Shown here piece after piece: positions 16,823-24,782 of a DNA stretch of 39,058 bases. The stretch is from Candidatus Parcubacteria bacterium (GTDB lineage Bacteria; Patescibacteriota; Minisyncoccia; Phycocordibacterales; Zambryskibacteraceae), in assembly GCA_019661785.1 (NCBI GenBank), contig JAIFWP010000002.1:1-39058 (forward strand), written 5' to 3'. The number at the start of each line of letters is the position of its first letter. Within the stretch, counting starts at the first letter, position 1. Position numbers and translations under genes: made by a program. The notes under the pieces were generated by a model. It did not search any database and was not told the DNA's origin. It saw only the letters and a list, made by a program, of their open reading frames with translations.

Positions 16823-17014
16823 TTACCTAGAAACGTATGGGAGGAGTCCCATGAACCTTGCGCGCTTGATAGCAGTGGCCAAAGAGCGCTGGAAGTGCGA
16901 CGGCGCGCCCGAGCGCTTCCTCGACTGGATGCGAGCGTGCGGAGTGAGGAACTTCTTTAGAGTCTCTACATCCTTATAGTCTATGTGGTCTATGTTTACT
17001 TCTGGATTTTTCAT
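16823..17014 (-). CDS. rpsR: 30S ribosomal protein bS18
   Basis: A 63-residue bS18, shorter at the N-terminus than the usual 70-80 residues. The signature block is complete: YKDVETLKKFLTPHARIQSR, KRSGAPSHFQRSLATAIKRA and RFMGLLPYV. It binds the central domain of 16S rRNA as a pair with bS6. It is the last gene of the rpsF-ssb-rpsR set, 40 bp after ssb. There is no strong Shine-Dalgarno, only AAAAAGAA. The structured element copy 2 follows its stop codon directly. Confidence 0.96.
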   Translation of the reverse strand: MKNPEVNIDHIDYKDVETLKKFLTPHARIQSRKRSGAPSHFQRSLATAIKRARFMGLLPYVSR

Positions 17015-17054
17015 TTCTTTTTAATTATTCTCGTAAACTCGAAAATTTAGGTCT

Positions 17055-17510
17055 TTAAAACGGTATGTCGTCTAGGTTGATGCTCTCTTCAGGATAGTCG
17101 ATGGTCTCCATTGGAGGTACGGGCTGCTTATCTTGAGCCTGAGGAGCAGAAGCGGCTGGGGTGCCACCCTGAGCACTGCCTGTAGGGCGAGGACCGAACT
17201 GAACTCTGTCAGCGACAACCTCGGTACGGTAGTTCTTCTTTCCATCGGCGCCGTCCCATGAGCGGGTCTGCATTCTGCCTTCTACGAGGACAGACGAGCC
17301 CTTGCGCAAGTACTGCGCGACGGTCTCAGCCTGGCGTCCGAAGACGACAATGTTGTGGAAGTCGGTCGACTCCTGCTTAGCGCCGTTCTTGTCCTTGTAG
17401 GTGCGGTTCGTAGCTATGCCGAAGGATGTTACCTGTATGCCTGAGGGAAGCGACTTCATCTCTGGATCGCGGGTAAGGTTGCCTATGAGAAGGGCTTTGT
17501 TGAGATACAT
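17055..17510 (-). CDS. ssb: single-stranded DNA-binding protein
   Basis: A 151-residue SSB with an OB-fold at residues 1-105 (MYLNKALLIGNLTRDPEMK, TDFHNIVVFGRQAETVAQYL, GSSVLVEGRMQTRSW). A Gly/Ala/Pro/Gln-rich linker leads to the acidic tail ending DDIPF, which recruits repair and replication partners. It protects single-stranded DNA and works with RecA and RecO, both encoded in this window. It sits between the genes for bS6 and bS18, the classical arrangement, four bases after rpsF. No Shine-Dalgarno is visible, so translation may be coupled to rpsF. Confidence 0.97.
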   Translation of the reverse strand: MYLNKALLIGNLTRDPEMKSLPSGIQVTSFGIATNRTYKDKNGAKQESTDFHNIVVFGRQAETVAQYLRKGSSVLVEGRMQTRSWDGADGKKNYRTEVVADRVQFGPRPTGSAQGGTPAASAPQAQDKQPVPPMETIDYPEESINLDDIPF

Positions 17511-17514
17511 AAGG

Positions 17515-17961
17515 CTATTGTACTACAGGCTCAACCGGAGCCTCGGCAGGCTTATCCCCCTCCAATTTGGCCTCCTCGGCCTCTTCCTGCTTCTTCAAAG
17601 CCTCGGCGAAGGTGAAGTGCGTCTCCTTAGTAGTCTTAACCAAGAGATGGCGCAAGACCTCGTCGAGCTGCTTTACCGCAGTGTCTATCTCGTTTATGCA
17701 GCTTGGCTCGCACTCGAACTTAACCCAGCCGATGTAGGCGTCATCTACAACGTACTTCCTTGCGCCAGTCACTTTAGACATGGTGTAAGCCAGGTCTATC
17801 TTTATCGGCATCTCGGAGTCGAGTTCAGTGCCGCCTACTTTGCTTATAATTCCCTTTAATGCGTTGACCACGTCGGAGAGGCTGTCCTCGGCGATGCTTG
17901 GGAGTATGAGATACCCGAGCTCGTAGACTTGGCTTTCCTTGTGGTCTTCTGTAGTGGACAT
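17515..17961 (-). CDS. rpsF: 30S ribosomal protein bS6
   Basis: A 148-residue bS6. The ferredoxin-like core is recognisable (YELGYLILPSIAEDSLSDVV, DLAYTMSKVTGARKYV, AYIGWVKFECEPSCI, VLRHLLVKTTK), followed by an acidic, Ala/Glu/Pro-rich C-terminal extension (about residues 120-148) of the kind often found in this family. It is the first gene of the rpsF-ssb-rpsR operon. The start codon at 17961 lacks a Shine-Dalgarno; a hairpin resembling the S6:S18 autoregulatory site lies 22 bases upstream, and a longer RNA ending in a strong terminator lies before that. Confidence 0.94.
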   Translation of the reverse strand: MSTTEDHKESQVYELGYLILPSIAEDSLSDVVNALKGIISKVGGTELDSEMPIKIDLAYTMSKVTGARKYVVDDAYIGWVKFECEPSCINEIDTAVKQLDEVLRHLLVKTTKETHFTFAEALKKQEEAEEAKLEGDKPAEAPVEPVVQ

Positions 17962-17982
17962 CAGTTTATGATTATCTGGTAA

Positions 17983-18021
17983 ACCTCAGCCCCGAGCCGT
18001 GGCACGGGGTACAGAAGAGGT
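17983..18021 (-). promoter_or_regulatory. candidate bS6:bS18 autoregulatory hairpin
   Basis: On the minus strand, ACCTC...GAGGT encloses an asymmetric internal loop (TTCTGTA opposite CT) and an upper stem CCCCG/CGGGG capped by a small loop with CCACGG. Autoregulatory rpsF leaders that bind the bS6:bS18 complex are known in many bacteria and resemble 16S helix 22. The match here is by position and general shape only. Confidence 0.4.
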
Positions 18022-18044
18022 CTGGGTACATTACCATGTTTGTA

Positions 18045-18083
18045 TAAAAAAGAAAGGCCCCGGTGCGCAACGCGCGCACCGGG
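18045..18083 (-). terminator. strong terminator between the leader RNA and rpsF
   Basis: CCCGGTGCGC pairs with GCGCACCGGG (10 bp, 18059-18083, loop AACGC on the plus strand). On the minus strand it is followed by GGCCTTTCTTTTTTT. It stands between a consensus promoter and the rpsF coding region, so it either ends a separate ncRNA or acts as an attenuator. Confidence 0.9.
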
Positions 18084-18262
18084 AGCCAGGATTCGGGGCT
18101 TGGAACTATCACGGTTCCCCCGTAAAAACCGTTGGTGGTGAGCACGTGGACTCACATTCCCCCCTTGCCGGAGGCTGGCGTTTATCCCCAGGAAGGGCAA
18201 GCTCCCTGGATTTATCGCCTCTTAGCCACAGAGTGGGCCTTTATTCACCAAAACTACATCCT
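18084..18262 (-). ncRNA. unidentified structured RNA upstream of rpsF
   Basis: This RNA (about 180 nt, or 218 with the terminator) is predicted from a consensus promoter and a strong terminator. Visible stems on the minus strand are CCAGG/CCTGG in the 5' half, GTGAG/CTCAC around TCCACGTG, and ACGGTT/AACCGT around TTTACGGGGG. GGGAGC in the 5' half can also pair with GCTCCC beside the terminator stem, which could compete with it. No signature of tmRNA, RNase P RNA, SRP RNA or a known riboswitch was found. Size and isolation would fit a 6S-like RNA; a ribosomal-operon attenuator is the main alternative. Confidence 0.6.
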
Positions 18263-18268
18263 CCGTTA

Positions 18269-18296
18269 ATTATACACCCTGCAATTTATTTGTCAA
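18269..18296 (-). promoter_or_regulatory. consensus promoter of the rpsF leader RNA
   Basis: On the minus strand TTGACA (18291-18296) and TATAAT (18269-18274), both perfect, are 16 bp apart. The -35 box overlaps the TGA stop codon of tatD. Transcription should start near 18262. This is one of the strongest-looking promoters in the window. Confidence 0.8.
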
Positions 18297-19069
18297 GCAC
18301 TTAATTTAAACATCTTTTCTGCGTTCAAAAATAAGGCTTTTTGGATGGTTTCTAAGTCTTCTCCTCTTATTTCAGCAATTTTCTTCACCACTTCCTGCAC
18401 ATAGCTGGGTTCATTCCTCTTCCCTCTATACGGAGCTGGGGCGACGAAGGGAGCATCTGTCTCGGACATAAGCATTTCAAGCGGAGCATTCTTGATTACT
18501 TCATCATAATTTCTAGCAAACGTGATAACACCTGTGAAAGAGGTTGTGAACCCTACGTTCCAGAATCTTTTAGCCTCATCGAGACTGCCGGCAAAGAAGT
18601 GCACATCGCCACGGAGCTTGTCCCCGTGTTCTCTCTTCAATGGCTCTAAGATTTGTAAAAGTTCTAAGTACGCGTCTCGGGAGTGAATCATAATTGGCTT
18701 GTCATGCTCCAGGGCGAAGTCAATCTGCTCTAGAAATAGATTCTTCTGCCTTTCGAAGTCCTGTGCCTTGTCGACATGGAAGAAGTCCAATCCGCATTCG
18801 CCTACTGCCACGACCTTAGGATGTTTTACCAACTCCTCAAACTTATCTTTCTCAAATACTTTCGTCGGATCGTCCACCGGGTGCAAACCTATACAGGCCC
18901 AGACATTGTCGTTCTCATTAGCTAACTCTACCGCCTTAGCGCTCGACTCATAGTCAGTGCCCACAACGATAGTCCCGGTCTCAGTCTCCTTCATTCTCGC
19001 TAGCACGGCTTCTCTATCATCGTACAAATCGGCGAAGTTTAAGTGCGAGTGTATGTCTATGTACTTCAT
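18293..19069 (-). CDS. tatD: TatD family metal-dependent hydrolase (DNase)
   Basis: A 258-residue TIM-barrel hydrolase. Metal ligands are visible in DIHSHLNF (H7, H9), AVGECGLDFF (Glu), MIHSRDAYLELL (His) and the C-terminal SETDAPFVAP (Asp). Members are 3'-5' exonucleases or related phosphodiesterases. Length and motifs are normal. Its ATG overlaps the metG stop codon by one base (TAATG), implying translational coupling, and metG-tatD adjacency is a common bacterial arrangement. Confidence 0.94.
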   Translation of the reverse strand: MKYIDIHSHLNFADLYDDREAVLARMKETETGTIVVGTDYESSAKAVELANENDNVWACIGLHPVDDPTKVFEKDKFEELVKHPKVVAVGECGLDFFHVDKAQDFERQKNLFLEQIDFALEHDKPIMIHSRDAYLELLQILEPLKREHGDKLRGDVHFFAGSLDEAKRFWNVGFTTSFTGVITFARNYDEVIKNAPLEMLMSETDAPFVAPAPYRGKRNEPSYVQEVVKKIAEIRGEDLETIQKALFLNAEKMFKLSA

Positions 19070-20487
19070 TAGTCTTTGCGGAGAAAGAGAGGCGTACCTG
19101 GCTTCTTGTTTTCCTTAACTAGAGCCTTAATCTTGGCCGAAGTCTCCGGCATTATTGGGTTTAGCATTCTGCCGATGGTATAGAGCTTAACCGCAAGGCT
19201 TGCTATTAAGTCTTTATCTTTTGATTCCCACGGTTTCTTCTCTTGTATCTCTTTATCGAGCTCGGCGATTTTTCCCCAGACAATATTTGCGACCCTATTT
19301 ATCTCAAATTTTTCAATGGCATCTATGTAGTCCTGCGGGATTGATTTCTCTGGTAATTCCACAGGAGCAGAGAGGTTCGTCTCGGCTAAGGTCATTATGC
19401 GGGAAGTTAAGTTGCCTAAGCCATTGGCTAAATCACCGTTGTAAGCATCTTTGAAGGATTCTTTGGTCATGTCGCTGTCCTCGAATATAGATACCTTCCT
19501 CGCGAGGAAGTAGCGGAGGGCTTCGGCGCCATACTCATCGATAAGCTCCTTAGGATTTATGACATTGCCTATGGTCTTAGACATCTTCTGCCCGCCCAAG
19601 ATAATGAGTCCGTGGACTAGAACCTTCTTCGGTAGTGGCAAACCAGCGGCCAAGAGCATGCCAGGCCAAATAGCGGTGTGAAAGCGAAGTATGTCCTTGC
19701 CCACTACGTGATAGTCGGCTGGCCAGAACTTATTGAAATTGGCATCATCCTCGCGTCCGTAACCAAGAGCCGAGATGTAGCTCACTAAGGCATCGCACCA
19801 TACATAGATGACTTGTTCCTCGTCTCCGGGCACTGGTATGCCGTGAGGCACAGCGCTCTTCGGTCTTGAGAAGCTCACATCCTCGAGTCCTCGGCCAATG
19901 AAGGCGAGTATCTCGTTCTTCCTCGACTCGGGCAACACCTCCATCTCTCCCGACTCAATAGCTCGCTTTATCTCCGGAGCATACTTGGAGAGTCTGAAGA
20001 AGTAGTTGTTCTCCTTTATCCTCTCCGGCACCGTGCCGTGCACTGGACACTTGCCGTCGACAAGCTCCTTCTCGGTATAAAAAGTCTCGCACGAGACACA
20101 GTAGAGGCCTTCGTATGTGCCTTTGTATATTGCATCGGCCTTAACGAGCGACTCCCACATCTTGAGCGCGCCTGGCCAATGCACAGTCTTGTCTGAAGTC
20201 CTTATGAACTGGTCATGAGAAATCTCCAGCTCTTTGTACAAGGACTCGAAACCAGCACTGACCTTGTCGAGGAACTCCTCGACGCTCTGTCCATTTTCCT
20301 CGGCTACTTTGAGGACCTTGGCCGTGTTCTCGTCGCTACCAGCGAGGAAATACGTATCATCCCCTTTTAACCTGTGCCACCTAGCCATGATGTCGGCGAT
20401 TGTCATCACATAAGCGTGCCCCATGTGAAGGCTCGCATTAGGATAAAAGATGGGAGTAGTTAGATAGAAACTCTTTTTGTCGCTCAT
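19069..20487 (-). CDS. metG: methionyl-tRNA synthetase
   Basis: A 472-residue class I synthetase that charges tRNA-Met. The Rossmann core begins TTPIFYPNASL, the HIGH motif is HMGH at residues 21-24, and KMSKT is at 301-305. A zinc knuckle with CVSCETFYTEKEL and GKCPVHGTVPE is intact. It ends after the anticodon-binding helical domain (RMLNPIMPETSAKIKAL) and lacks the C-terminal tRNA-binding (EMAP-like) domain of longer MetRS. It lies in the M16-AI-2E-metG-tatD operon, 13 bases after the permease gene. Confidence 0.97.
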   Translation of the reverse strand: MSDKKSFYLTTPIFYPNASLHMGHAYVMTIADIMARWHRLKGDDTYFLAGSDENTAKVLKVAEENGQSVEEFLDKVSAGFESLYKELEISHDQFIRTSDKTVHWPGALKMWESLVKADAIYKGTYEGLYCVSCETFYTEKELVDGKCPVHGTVPERIKENNYFFRLSKYAPEIKRAIESGEMEVLPESRKNEILAFIGRGLEDVSFSRPKSAVPHGIPVPGDEEQVIYVWCDALVSYISALGYGREDDANFNKFWPADYHVVGKDILRFHTAIWPGMLLAAGLPLPKKVLVHGLIILGGQKMSKTIGNVINPKELIDEYGAEALRYFLARKVSIFEDSDMTKESFKDAYNGDLANGLGNLTSRIMTLAETNLSAPVELPEKSIPQDYIDAIEKFEINRVANIVWGKIAELDKEIQEKKPWESKDKDLIASLAVKLYTIGRMLNPIMPETSAKIKALVKENKKPGTPLFLRKD

Positions 20488-20500
20488 CCAGTTAGATTAT

Positions 20501-21562
20501 TTATGATGCGTCCTCAGTTACGGCGGCTATGCGCGCGCTTTTCTCCCTCTCGAGGTCAGAGAGGAACTCCATGAGTATTGCGGCCATTGGCACAGAGATG
20601 AGGATACCAAGGAAGCCAGCCAGCTTGCCTCCGATGAGGAGGGCGAGGATTGAAACCATGGGAGGTACGCCGATGACCTTCTTCACCACGAGTGGATATA
20701 TGAGCTGATTCTCAAATTGGTGGATGATGAGGTAGAGACCAGCGACTATGAGCGCCTGAGGCATGCCGCCGGCACCGAAGGCTACGAGGACAGCAGGGAT
20801 AGCGGCGATGATAGGTCCGAAGAGCGGCACTATCTCGAAGACTCCCGCAGCCACAGAGAGGAGAAGTGCGTGCGGCAAGCGAAGTAAGAGAAGCCCGAGA
20901 TATACGAGCACTGCGATGATAACCGCCAAGAGCAGCTGGCCCTGCATCCAAAGACCGATTTTCTTCTTAGACCTATCCCATAGGTCGATGATATAGCGCT
21001 CCTCCTTCCATGGAGTGATGACTTTGAGGAACTTGCCCACCCCGTCCTCTTGCACTGCTAGATAGAAGGATAGGATGACAATGAGGATAAAGCTGAAGAA
21101 TCCTCCGAAGACGAATGAGGCCGAAGTGAAGACTCCTTGAGAGAAGGAGAGCAGCAGGTCATTGACCCTGCCGGCTATGTCTCCAAGCGAGATGGCCGAG
21201 GAGCCGAAGAGCGTATCCTGGCTGAGAGAGCTCGCATAGTCTGGGAACTGAGCGATGAATCCGGTGAACTCACCCAAGAGCGGTATGAAGAGGAAGTAGA
21301 AGAGCCCAGCGAAGACGAGGGCCGCGGATATGTATATGCCGATAATGGACGGCAAGCGGGGTATCCCCTTCCTCTTGGCCCAGACGGCGGCCGGCTCGAT
21401 GGCGCTCGCGATGACGATAGAGGCTAGGAGCACGAGCAAGAGGTCCTTTATGAGGAAGAGAGCCAGCACGACGATTATGACGATAACCGCCCTCACCCAC
21501 GAGCCTGTGGTGATAATCATCTGGCGCTTATCTGGGGCTCTGCGGCGTTCTAGATCTGACAT
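20501..21562 (-). CDS. AI-2E family transporter-like membrane protein
   Basis: A 353-residue polytopic membrane protein of the AI-2E/PerM (UPF0118) family, with about eight hydrophobic helices (VRAVIVIIVVLALFLIKDLL, LLVLLASIVIASAIEPAAVW, FSFILIVILSFYLAV). The family signature ESFL-like loop appears as LPHALLLSVAAGVFEIVPLF, followed by GPIIAAIPAVLVAF, and the C-terminal region has GGKLAGFLGILISVPMAAI. Substrates of the family vary and are often unknown; AI-2 transport should not be assumed. It is seven bases downstream of the M16 peptidase gene in the same operon. Confidence 0.9.
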   Translation of the reverse strand: MSDLERRRAPDKRQMIITTGSWVRAVIVIIVVLALFLIKDLLLVLLASIVIASAIEPAAVWAKRKGIPRLPSIIGIYISAALVFAGLFYFLFIPLLGEFTGFIAQFPDYASSLSQDTLFGSSAISLGDIAGRVNDLLLSFSQGVFTSASFVFGGFFSFILIVILSFYLAVQEDGVGKFLKVITPWKEERYIIDLWDRSKKKIGLWMQGQLLLAVIIAVLVYLGLLLLRLPHALLLSVAAGVFEIVPLFGPIIAAIPAVLVAFGAGGMPQALIVAGLYLIIHQFENQLIYPLVVKKVIGVPPMVSILALLIGGKLAGFLGILISVPMAAILMEFLSDLEREKSARIAAVTEDAS

Positions 21563-21569
21563 ATGGCCA

Positions 21570-22838
21570 TCATATCACCAAGAGTTTACGCAGGCGAGCA
21601 GAGTTCTTGACGTTGCCCACCACAGCTAGATTCAAGTTCTTCCTCTGGAAAATCTCTCTCGCCACCTCCTGCACCTCCTCGGCAGTGACAGAGCGCACCT
21701 CTCGCTCCACCTTCTCGGGCGTCTTTATAGAATGCTTCACTGTCTCTTGTATTGAGTAGAACTCGGCCAGAGCATCTGAGGTCTCGAGACCAAGATACAT
21801 GCGTCCACAGAGGTATTCTTTAGCCTTCTCAAGCTCCCTCTCCGACACTGGCTCCTCCGTAAGCCTCTTGCACTCCTCAAGCAGCACTTTGACTATCTCC
21901 TCTATGCGCTTGCCATCGATACCGGTAGATATATGGAAGTTGCCATGGTCGCTATAGTCGTCGACATGGCTACTCACATAGTAGCAGGCGCCTAGCTCGT
22001 TACGGAGCTTCTGGTAGAGCCTCGACGAAGCTCCTCGGCCAAGCACGCCAGAGAGTACCGAAAGGGCGGGTATGCGCTTGTCCTTAGTGTCAAAGGCTCG
22101 GAAGCCCAAGATGACATGGGTCTGGTCGGTCTTCTTCCAATGCACGGAGAGTCCCGGAGACTTCTGCTTGTCTTTGACTGGGAGTTTGCCCACGGCCTTG
22201 CCCTTAGAGATATCTTTGAAAACTCTCGACACCTCCCTGCGAGCCTTCGCCTCATTTATACCGCCTGAGACAATGACGACAGTCTTCTTAGCCGTGTAGT
22301 GAGTGTCGCGATACTTATCGAAATCAGTTTTTTTGAACTTCTTTATATTAGAGACTGGACCAGCGATGGGACGGCCGGCCGGAGCGTTGCCGTACAAGAG
22401 TTTGGCGAACTCCTCAACAACTTTAGACTGAGGCTGGTCCTCGTACATAAGTATCTCTTGGATGATGACCCCTCTCTCCTTCTCCATCTCGGCTTCAGGA
22501 AGAGTCGGATTCAAGTACATGTCGGAGACGATATCTAGGAGCTTCTCGAAGTGGCGGAACTCGCCCTTGGCGTAGTACGCGGTGAACTCATTGCCAGTGA
22601 AGGCGTTGTGCTGGGCTCCAAGAGCATCGAACTCCCTAGCGATATTGATAGGATTTGGGCGCTTCTTGGTCCCCTTGAACATCATGTGCTCAAGGAAGTG
22701 AGAGAGCCCGTTTTGCTCCTTGGTCTCGTAGTTAGACCCTGCCTCAACCATAACCAAAACCGTCACGGCTGGGTTATCTTTAATAGGCACCGTTATTATG
22801 CGCAGGCCGTTCTTGAGGGTGGTCTTCTTATACTTCAT
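21570..22838 (-). CDS. M16 family zinc metallopeptidase
   Basis: A 422-residue processing-peptidase-like protein with the inverted zinc motif HFLEH (H47, E50, H51) and the distal ligand E128 in ERGVIIQEI, 77 residues later, as expected for active M16 enzymes. The second half holds the substrate-clamping domain (GVLGRGASSRLYQKLRNELG, YLCGRMYLGLETSDALAEFY). No signal peptide is visible, so it is probably cytoplasmic. It is the first gene of a four-gene operon with the permease, metG and tatD. There is no Shine-Dalgarno; TAGAGT lies about 14 bases before ATG. Confidence 0.94.
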   Translation of the reverse strand: MKYKKTTLKNGLRIITVPIKDNPAVTVLVMVEAGSNYETKEQNGLSHFLEHMMFKGTKKRPNPINIAREFDALGAQHNAFTGNEFTAYYAKGEFRHFEKLLDIVSDMYLNPTLPEAEMEKERGVIIQEILMYEDQPQSKVVEEFAKLLYGNAPAGRPIAGPVSNIKKFKKTDFDKYRDTHYTAKKTVVIVSGGINEAKARREVSRVFKDISKGKAVGKLPVKDKQKSPGLSVHWKKTDQTHVILGFRAFDTKDKRIPALSVLSGVLGRGASSRLYQKLRNELGACYYVSSHVDDYSDHGNFHISTGIDGKRIEEIVKVLLEECKRLTEEPVSERELEKAKEYLCGRMYLGLETSDALAEFYSIQETVKHSIKTPEKVEREVRSVTAEEVQEVAREIFQRKNLNLAVVGNVKNSARLRKLLVI

Positions 22839-22880
22839 AGAGGCTAAGACTACTCTACCCTACCGCTTCTTTCAATATAA

Positions 22881-22911
22881 AAGAAAGGGCGCGGTCTTTC
22901 GACTCGCGCCC
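22881..22911 (-). terminator. intrinsic terminator of the lipoprotein gene
   Basis: GGGCGCG (22887-22893) pairs with CGCGCCC (22905-22911). On the minus strand it is followed by TTTCTTTTATA, the same tail that follows the gmk terminator. Confidence 0.85.
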
Positions 22912-22929
22912 CTTACGTCCTGCTGCAGA

Positions 22930-23391
22930 TTAGTGCGGACAAATCACAATCATCCCGGCAGAGACATCCTCTCCTGCAACTGTTATGTTGCAAGAGGCAC
23001 GACTTGCGCCGCGATTGAAGTGGACGTACGCCCTAATGACATCGACGCTGCCTGGGTATGCCCACCCCTTCACCTGATGCCAAATGCCATCAAGTGTCTC
23101 CCGATCAGACCGGAAGTTCGTGATAACGAGGTCCGGAGCGATGATTGAAGTGCCCGGGAACTGCTGCTTTGCCCGAAACACGCTGTCTCCGAGGTACTCG
23201 ACCACGAAGAGCGCACCGCCAGCACGAATGGAGTACGTGTATGGCCGCGGCAGAGACGGGTTGCCCGTGCTGTCCGACGGATACACTGACTCGACAACAA
23301 CCGGCGGAGTGTCATCAGACGATGCGCTCGCACCGCTGCAGGCTGAGGCCAGTACGGCCGCCATGAGGATAACAACGAACTGTTTCAACAA
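22930..23391 (-). CDS. hypothetical lipoprotein
   Basis: A 153-residue protein with a type II signal peptide: a hydrophobic core (FVVILMAAVLASAC) and a lipobox LASAC with the lipidated Cys at residue 18. A Ser-rich linker and a small beta-rich domain follow (SIRAGGALFVVEYLGDSVFR, APDLVITNFRSD, DVIRAYVHFNRGASRASCNI, AGMIVICPH). I do not recognise the domain. The start is TTG, with AGGAG seven bases upstream. The gene stands alone, with its own promoter and terminator, between glyS and the M16 operon. Confidence 0.75.
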   Translation of the reverse strand: MLKQFVVILMAAVLASACSGASASSDDTPPVVVESVYPSDSTGNPSLPRPYTYSIRAGGALFVVEYLGDSVFRAKQQFPGTSIIAPDLVITNFRSDRETLDGIWHQVKGWAYPGSVDVIRAYVHFNRGASRASCNITVAGEDVSAGMIVICPH

Positions 23392-23419
23392 GGAGTAACT
23401 CCTGTGAGAGACTCTCTTT

Positions 23420-23449
23420 ATTATACTACTAGAAATAGTAGTATGTCAA
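23420..23449 (-). promoter_or_regulatory. promoter of the lipoprotein gene with internal palindrome
   Basis: On the minus strand TTGACA (23444-23449) and TATAAT (23420-23425), both perfect, are 18 bp apart. The spacer carries a perfect 9-bp inverted repeat, ATACTACTA/TAGTAGTAT (23423-23444, four-base centre), overlapping both hexamers: a likely repressor operator. A further stem at 23448-23465 (AAGCTCA/TGAGCTT) joins the glyS stop region. Confidence 0.8.
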
Positions 23450-23463
23450 GCTCAAGAATGAGC

Positions 23464-24777
23464 TTAGTTTAGGGCCTCTTTTAGCTCTGAGATTGCTACT
23501 CTCTTCTGCTCTCCTGTATCGCGGTCGCGGATAGTTACGGTATTTAATAGGTCAGGATTCTCGCCTAAAGTATCGAAATCGACGGTGATGCAGTATGGAG
23601 TGCCTATCTCGTCTTGCCTGCGGTATCTCTTGCCGATATTGCCATTGTCATCAAGGATGATATTGCTAAACTCCTTTTTAAGTTCAGCGTAAATCTCCCG
23701 CGCCTTAGCAATCAGCTCAGGCTTGTTTTTGAGAAGCGGAAAAATAGCAGCTCTCACAGGTGCGACATCAGGTTTGAAAGCTAAGTAAACTCGCTTCTCT
23801 CCATTCATCTCATCTTCTCTGTAAGCCGAGAGGAGAACGGCTAGCACTGTACGTCCATGTCCGAAGCTTGGCTCAATAACATGTGGCATAAATCTCTGAT
23901 TGCTCTCGTCATCAAAATAGCTAAGATCAACACCCGATGCCTCCGAATGCATGCGCAAATCATAATCTGTCCTATATGCGAGCCCGTACAGCTCCTTACG
24001 TCCAAAAGGATAATCAAACTCGAAGTCCACTGTGCGCTTGGAATAATGCGCGCGATCTTCATCTGACACTTCAAGCTCGTGAACGCTGTCTTTACTTATA
24101 CCGACTCTCTCAATCCATTTCCACATCTCTTCCTTCCACATCTCAAAATATTTCTCCCAATCAGACTCCTTGATGAAATACTCAAACTCCATTAAATCAA
24201 ACTCTCTTACTCTGAATAAGAAATCTCTTGGAGAAATCTCGTTCCTAAAGGCCTTCCCAATCTGAGCCAAACCGAAAGGCAATTTTGGCTGCATGGTATC
24301 AAGAACATTCTTGAAGTTTACAAACATGCCCTGAGCAAGTTCGCCTCGCAAATAAGCAACGCCCTGGCCAGGAGATGAACCCATCCCAATTGGGAACATT
24401 AGATTAAAGCTGGCTTGGCTTTTTAACTTTCCTCCACAATCTGGGCAAACTTCTTTATCCTCTAGATGGTCAGTACGAAATGTGTGCCCGCACTTTGTGC
24501 AGATAGAAACGGGATCGCTGAAATTTTCCAAGTGCCCACTTGCACGCCAGACTGCCTCTGGAACAACTAAGGATGTAGAGATGGGGAGAATGTCTTCTCT
24601 TTCCTTTACGAAATGCTTCCACCAGAGCTCTTTAATATTATGCGCTAAATCTGCTCCAAGAGGACCGAAATCCCAAGTACCGGCTAAACCACCATAGATA
24701 TCAGACCCAGGAAATACGAAACCCCGCCTCTTTGAGAGCGAGATGACCTTCTCCATCTTGTCGTTAACCTCTGCCAT
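23464..24777 (-). CDS. glyS: glycyl-tRNA synthetase (dimeric class II type)
   Basis: A 437-residue GlyRS of the alpha2 type, which charges tRNA-Gly. N-terminal SLSKRRGFVFPGSDIYGGLA and TWDFGPLGADLAHNIKELWW are typical, a zinc-ribbon pair is present (CTKCGHTF, CPDCGGKL), and the class II motifs appear as AQIGKAFRNEISPRDFLFRV (motif 2) and EPSFGHGRTVLAVLLSAYRE (motif 3). The C-terminal anticodon domain is intact (KPDVAPVRAAIFPLLKN, KRYRRQDEIGTPYCITVD). It follows the membrane-protein gene by five bases. Part of the gene (about 24100-24560) looks more AT-rich than its neighbours. Confidence 0.97.
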   Translation of the reverse strand: MAEVNDKMEKVISLSKRRGFVFPGSDIYGGLAGTWDFGPLGADLAHNIKELWWKHFVKEREDILPISTSLVVPEAVWRASGHLENFSDPVSICTKCGHTFRTDHLEDKEVCPDCGGKLKSQASFNLMFPIGMGSSPGQGVAYLRGELAQGMFVNFKNVLDTMQPKLPFGLAQIGKAFRNEISPRDFLFRVREFDLMEFEYFIKESDWEKYFEMWKEEMWKWIERVGISKDSVHELEVSDEDRAHYSKRTVDFEFDYPFGRKELYGLAYRTDYDLRMHSEASGVDLSYFDDESNQRFMPHVIEPSFGHGRTVLAVLLSAYREDEMNGEKRVYLAFKPDVAPVRAAIFPLLKNKPELIAKAREIYAELKKEFSNIILDDNGNIGKRYRRQDEIGTPYCITVDFDTLGENPDLLNTVTIRDRDTGEQKRVAISELKEALN

Positions 24778-24782
24778 TCACC

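Noticed and set aside
18084-18262. tmRNA, RNase P RNA, SRP RNA or cobalamin/TPP riboswitch
   Set aside because: The conserved blocks of each family were looked for on both strands and not found. It is left as an unidentified RNA.
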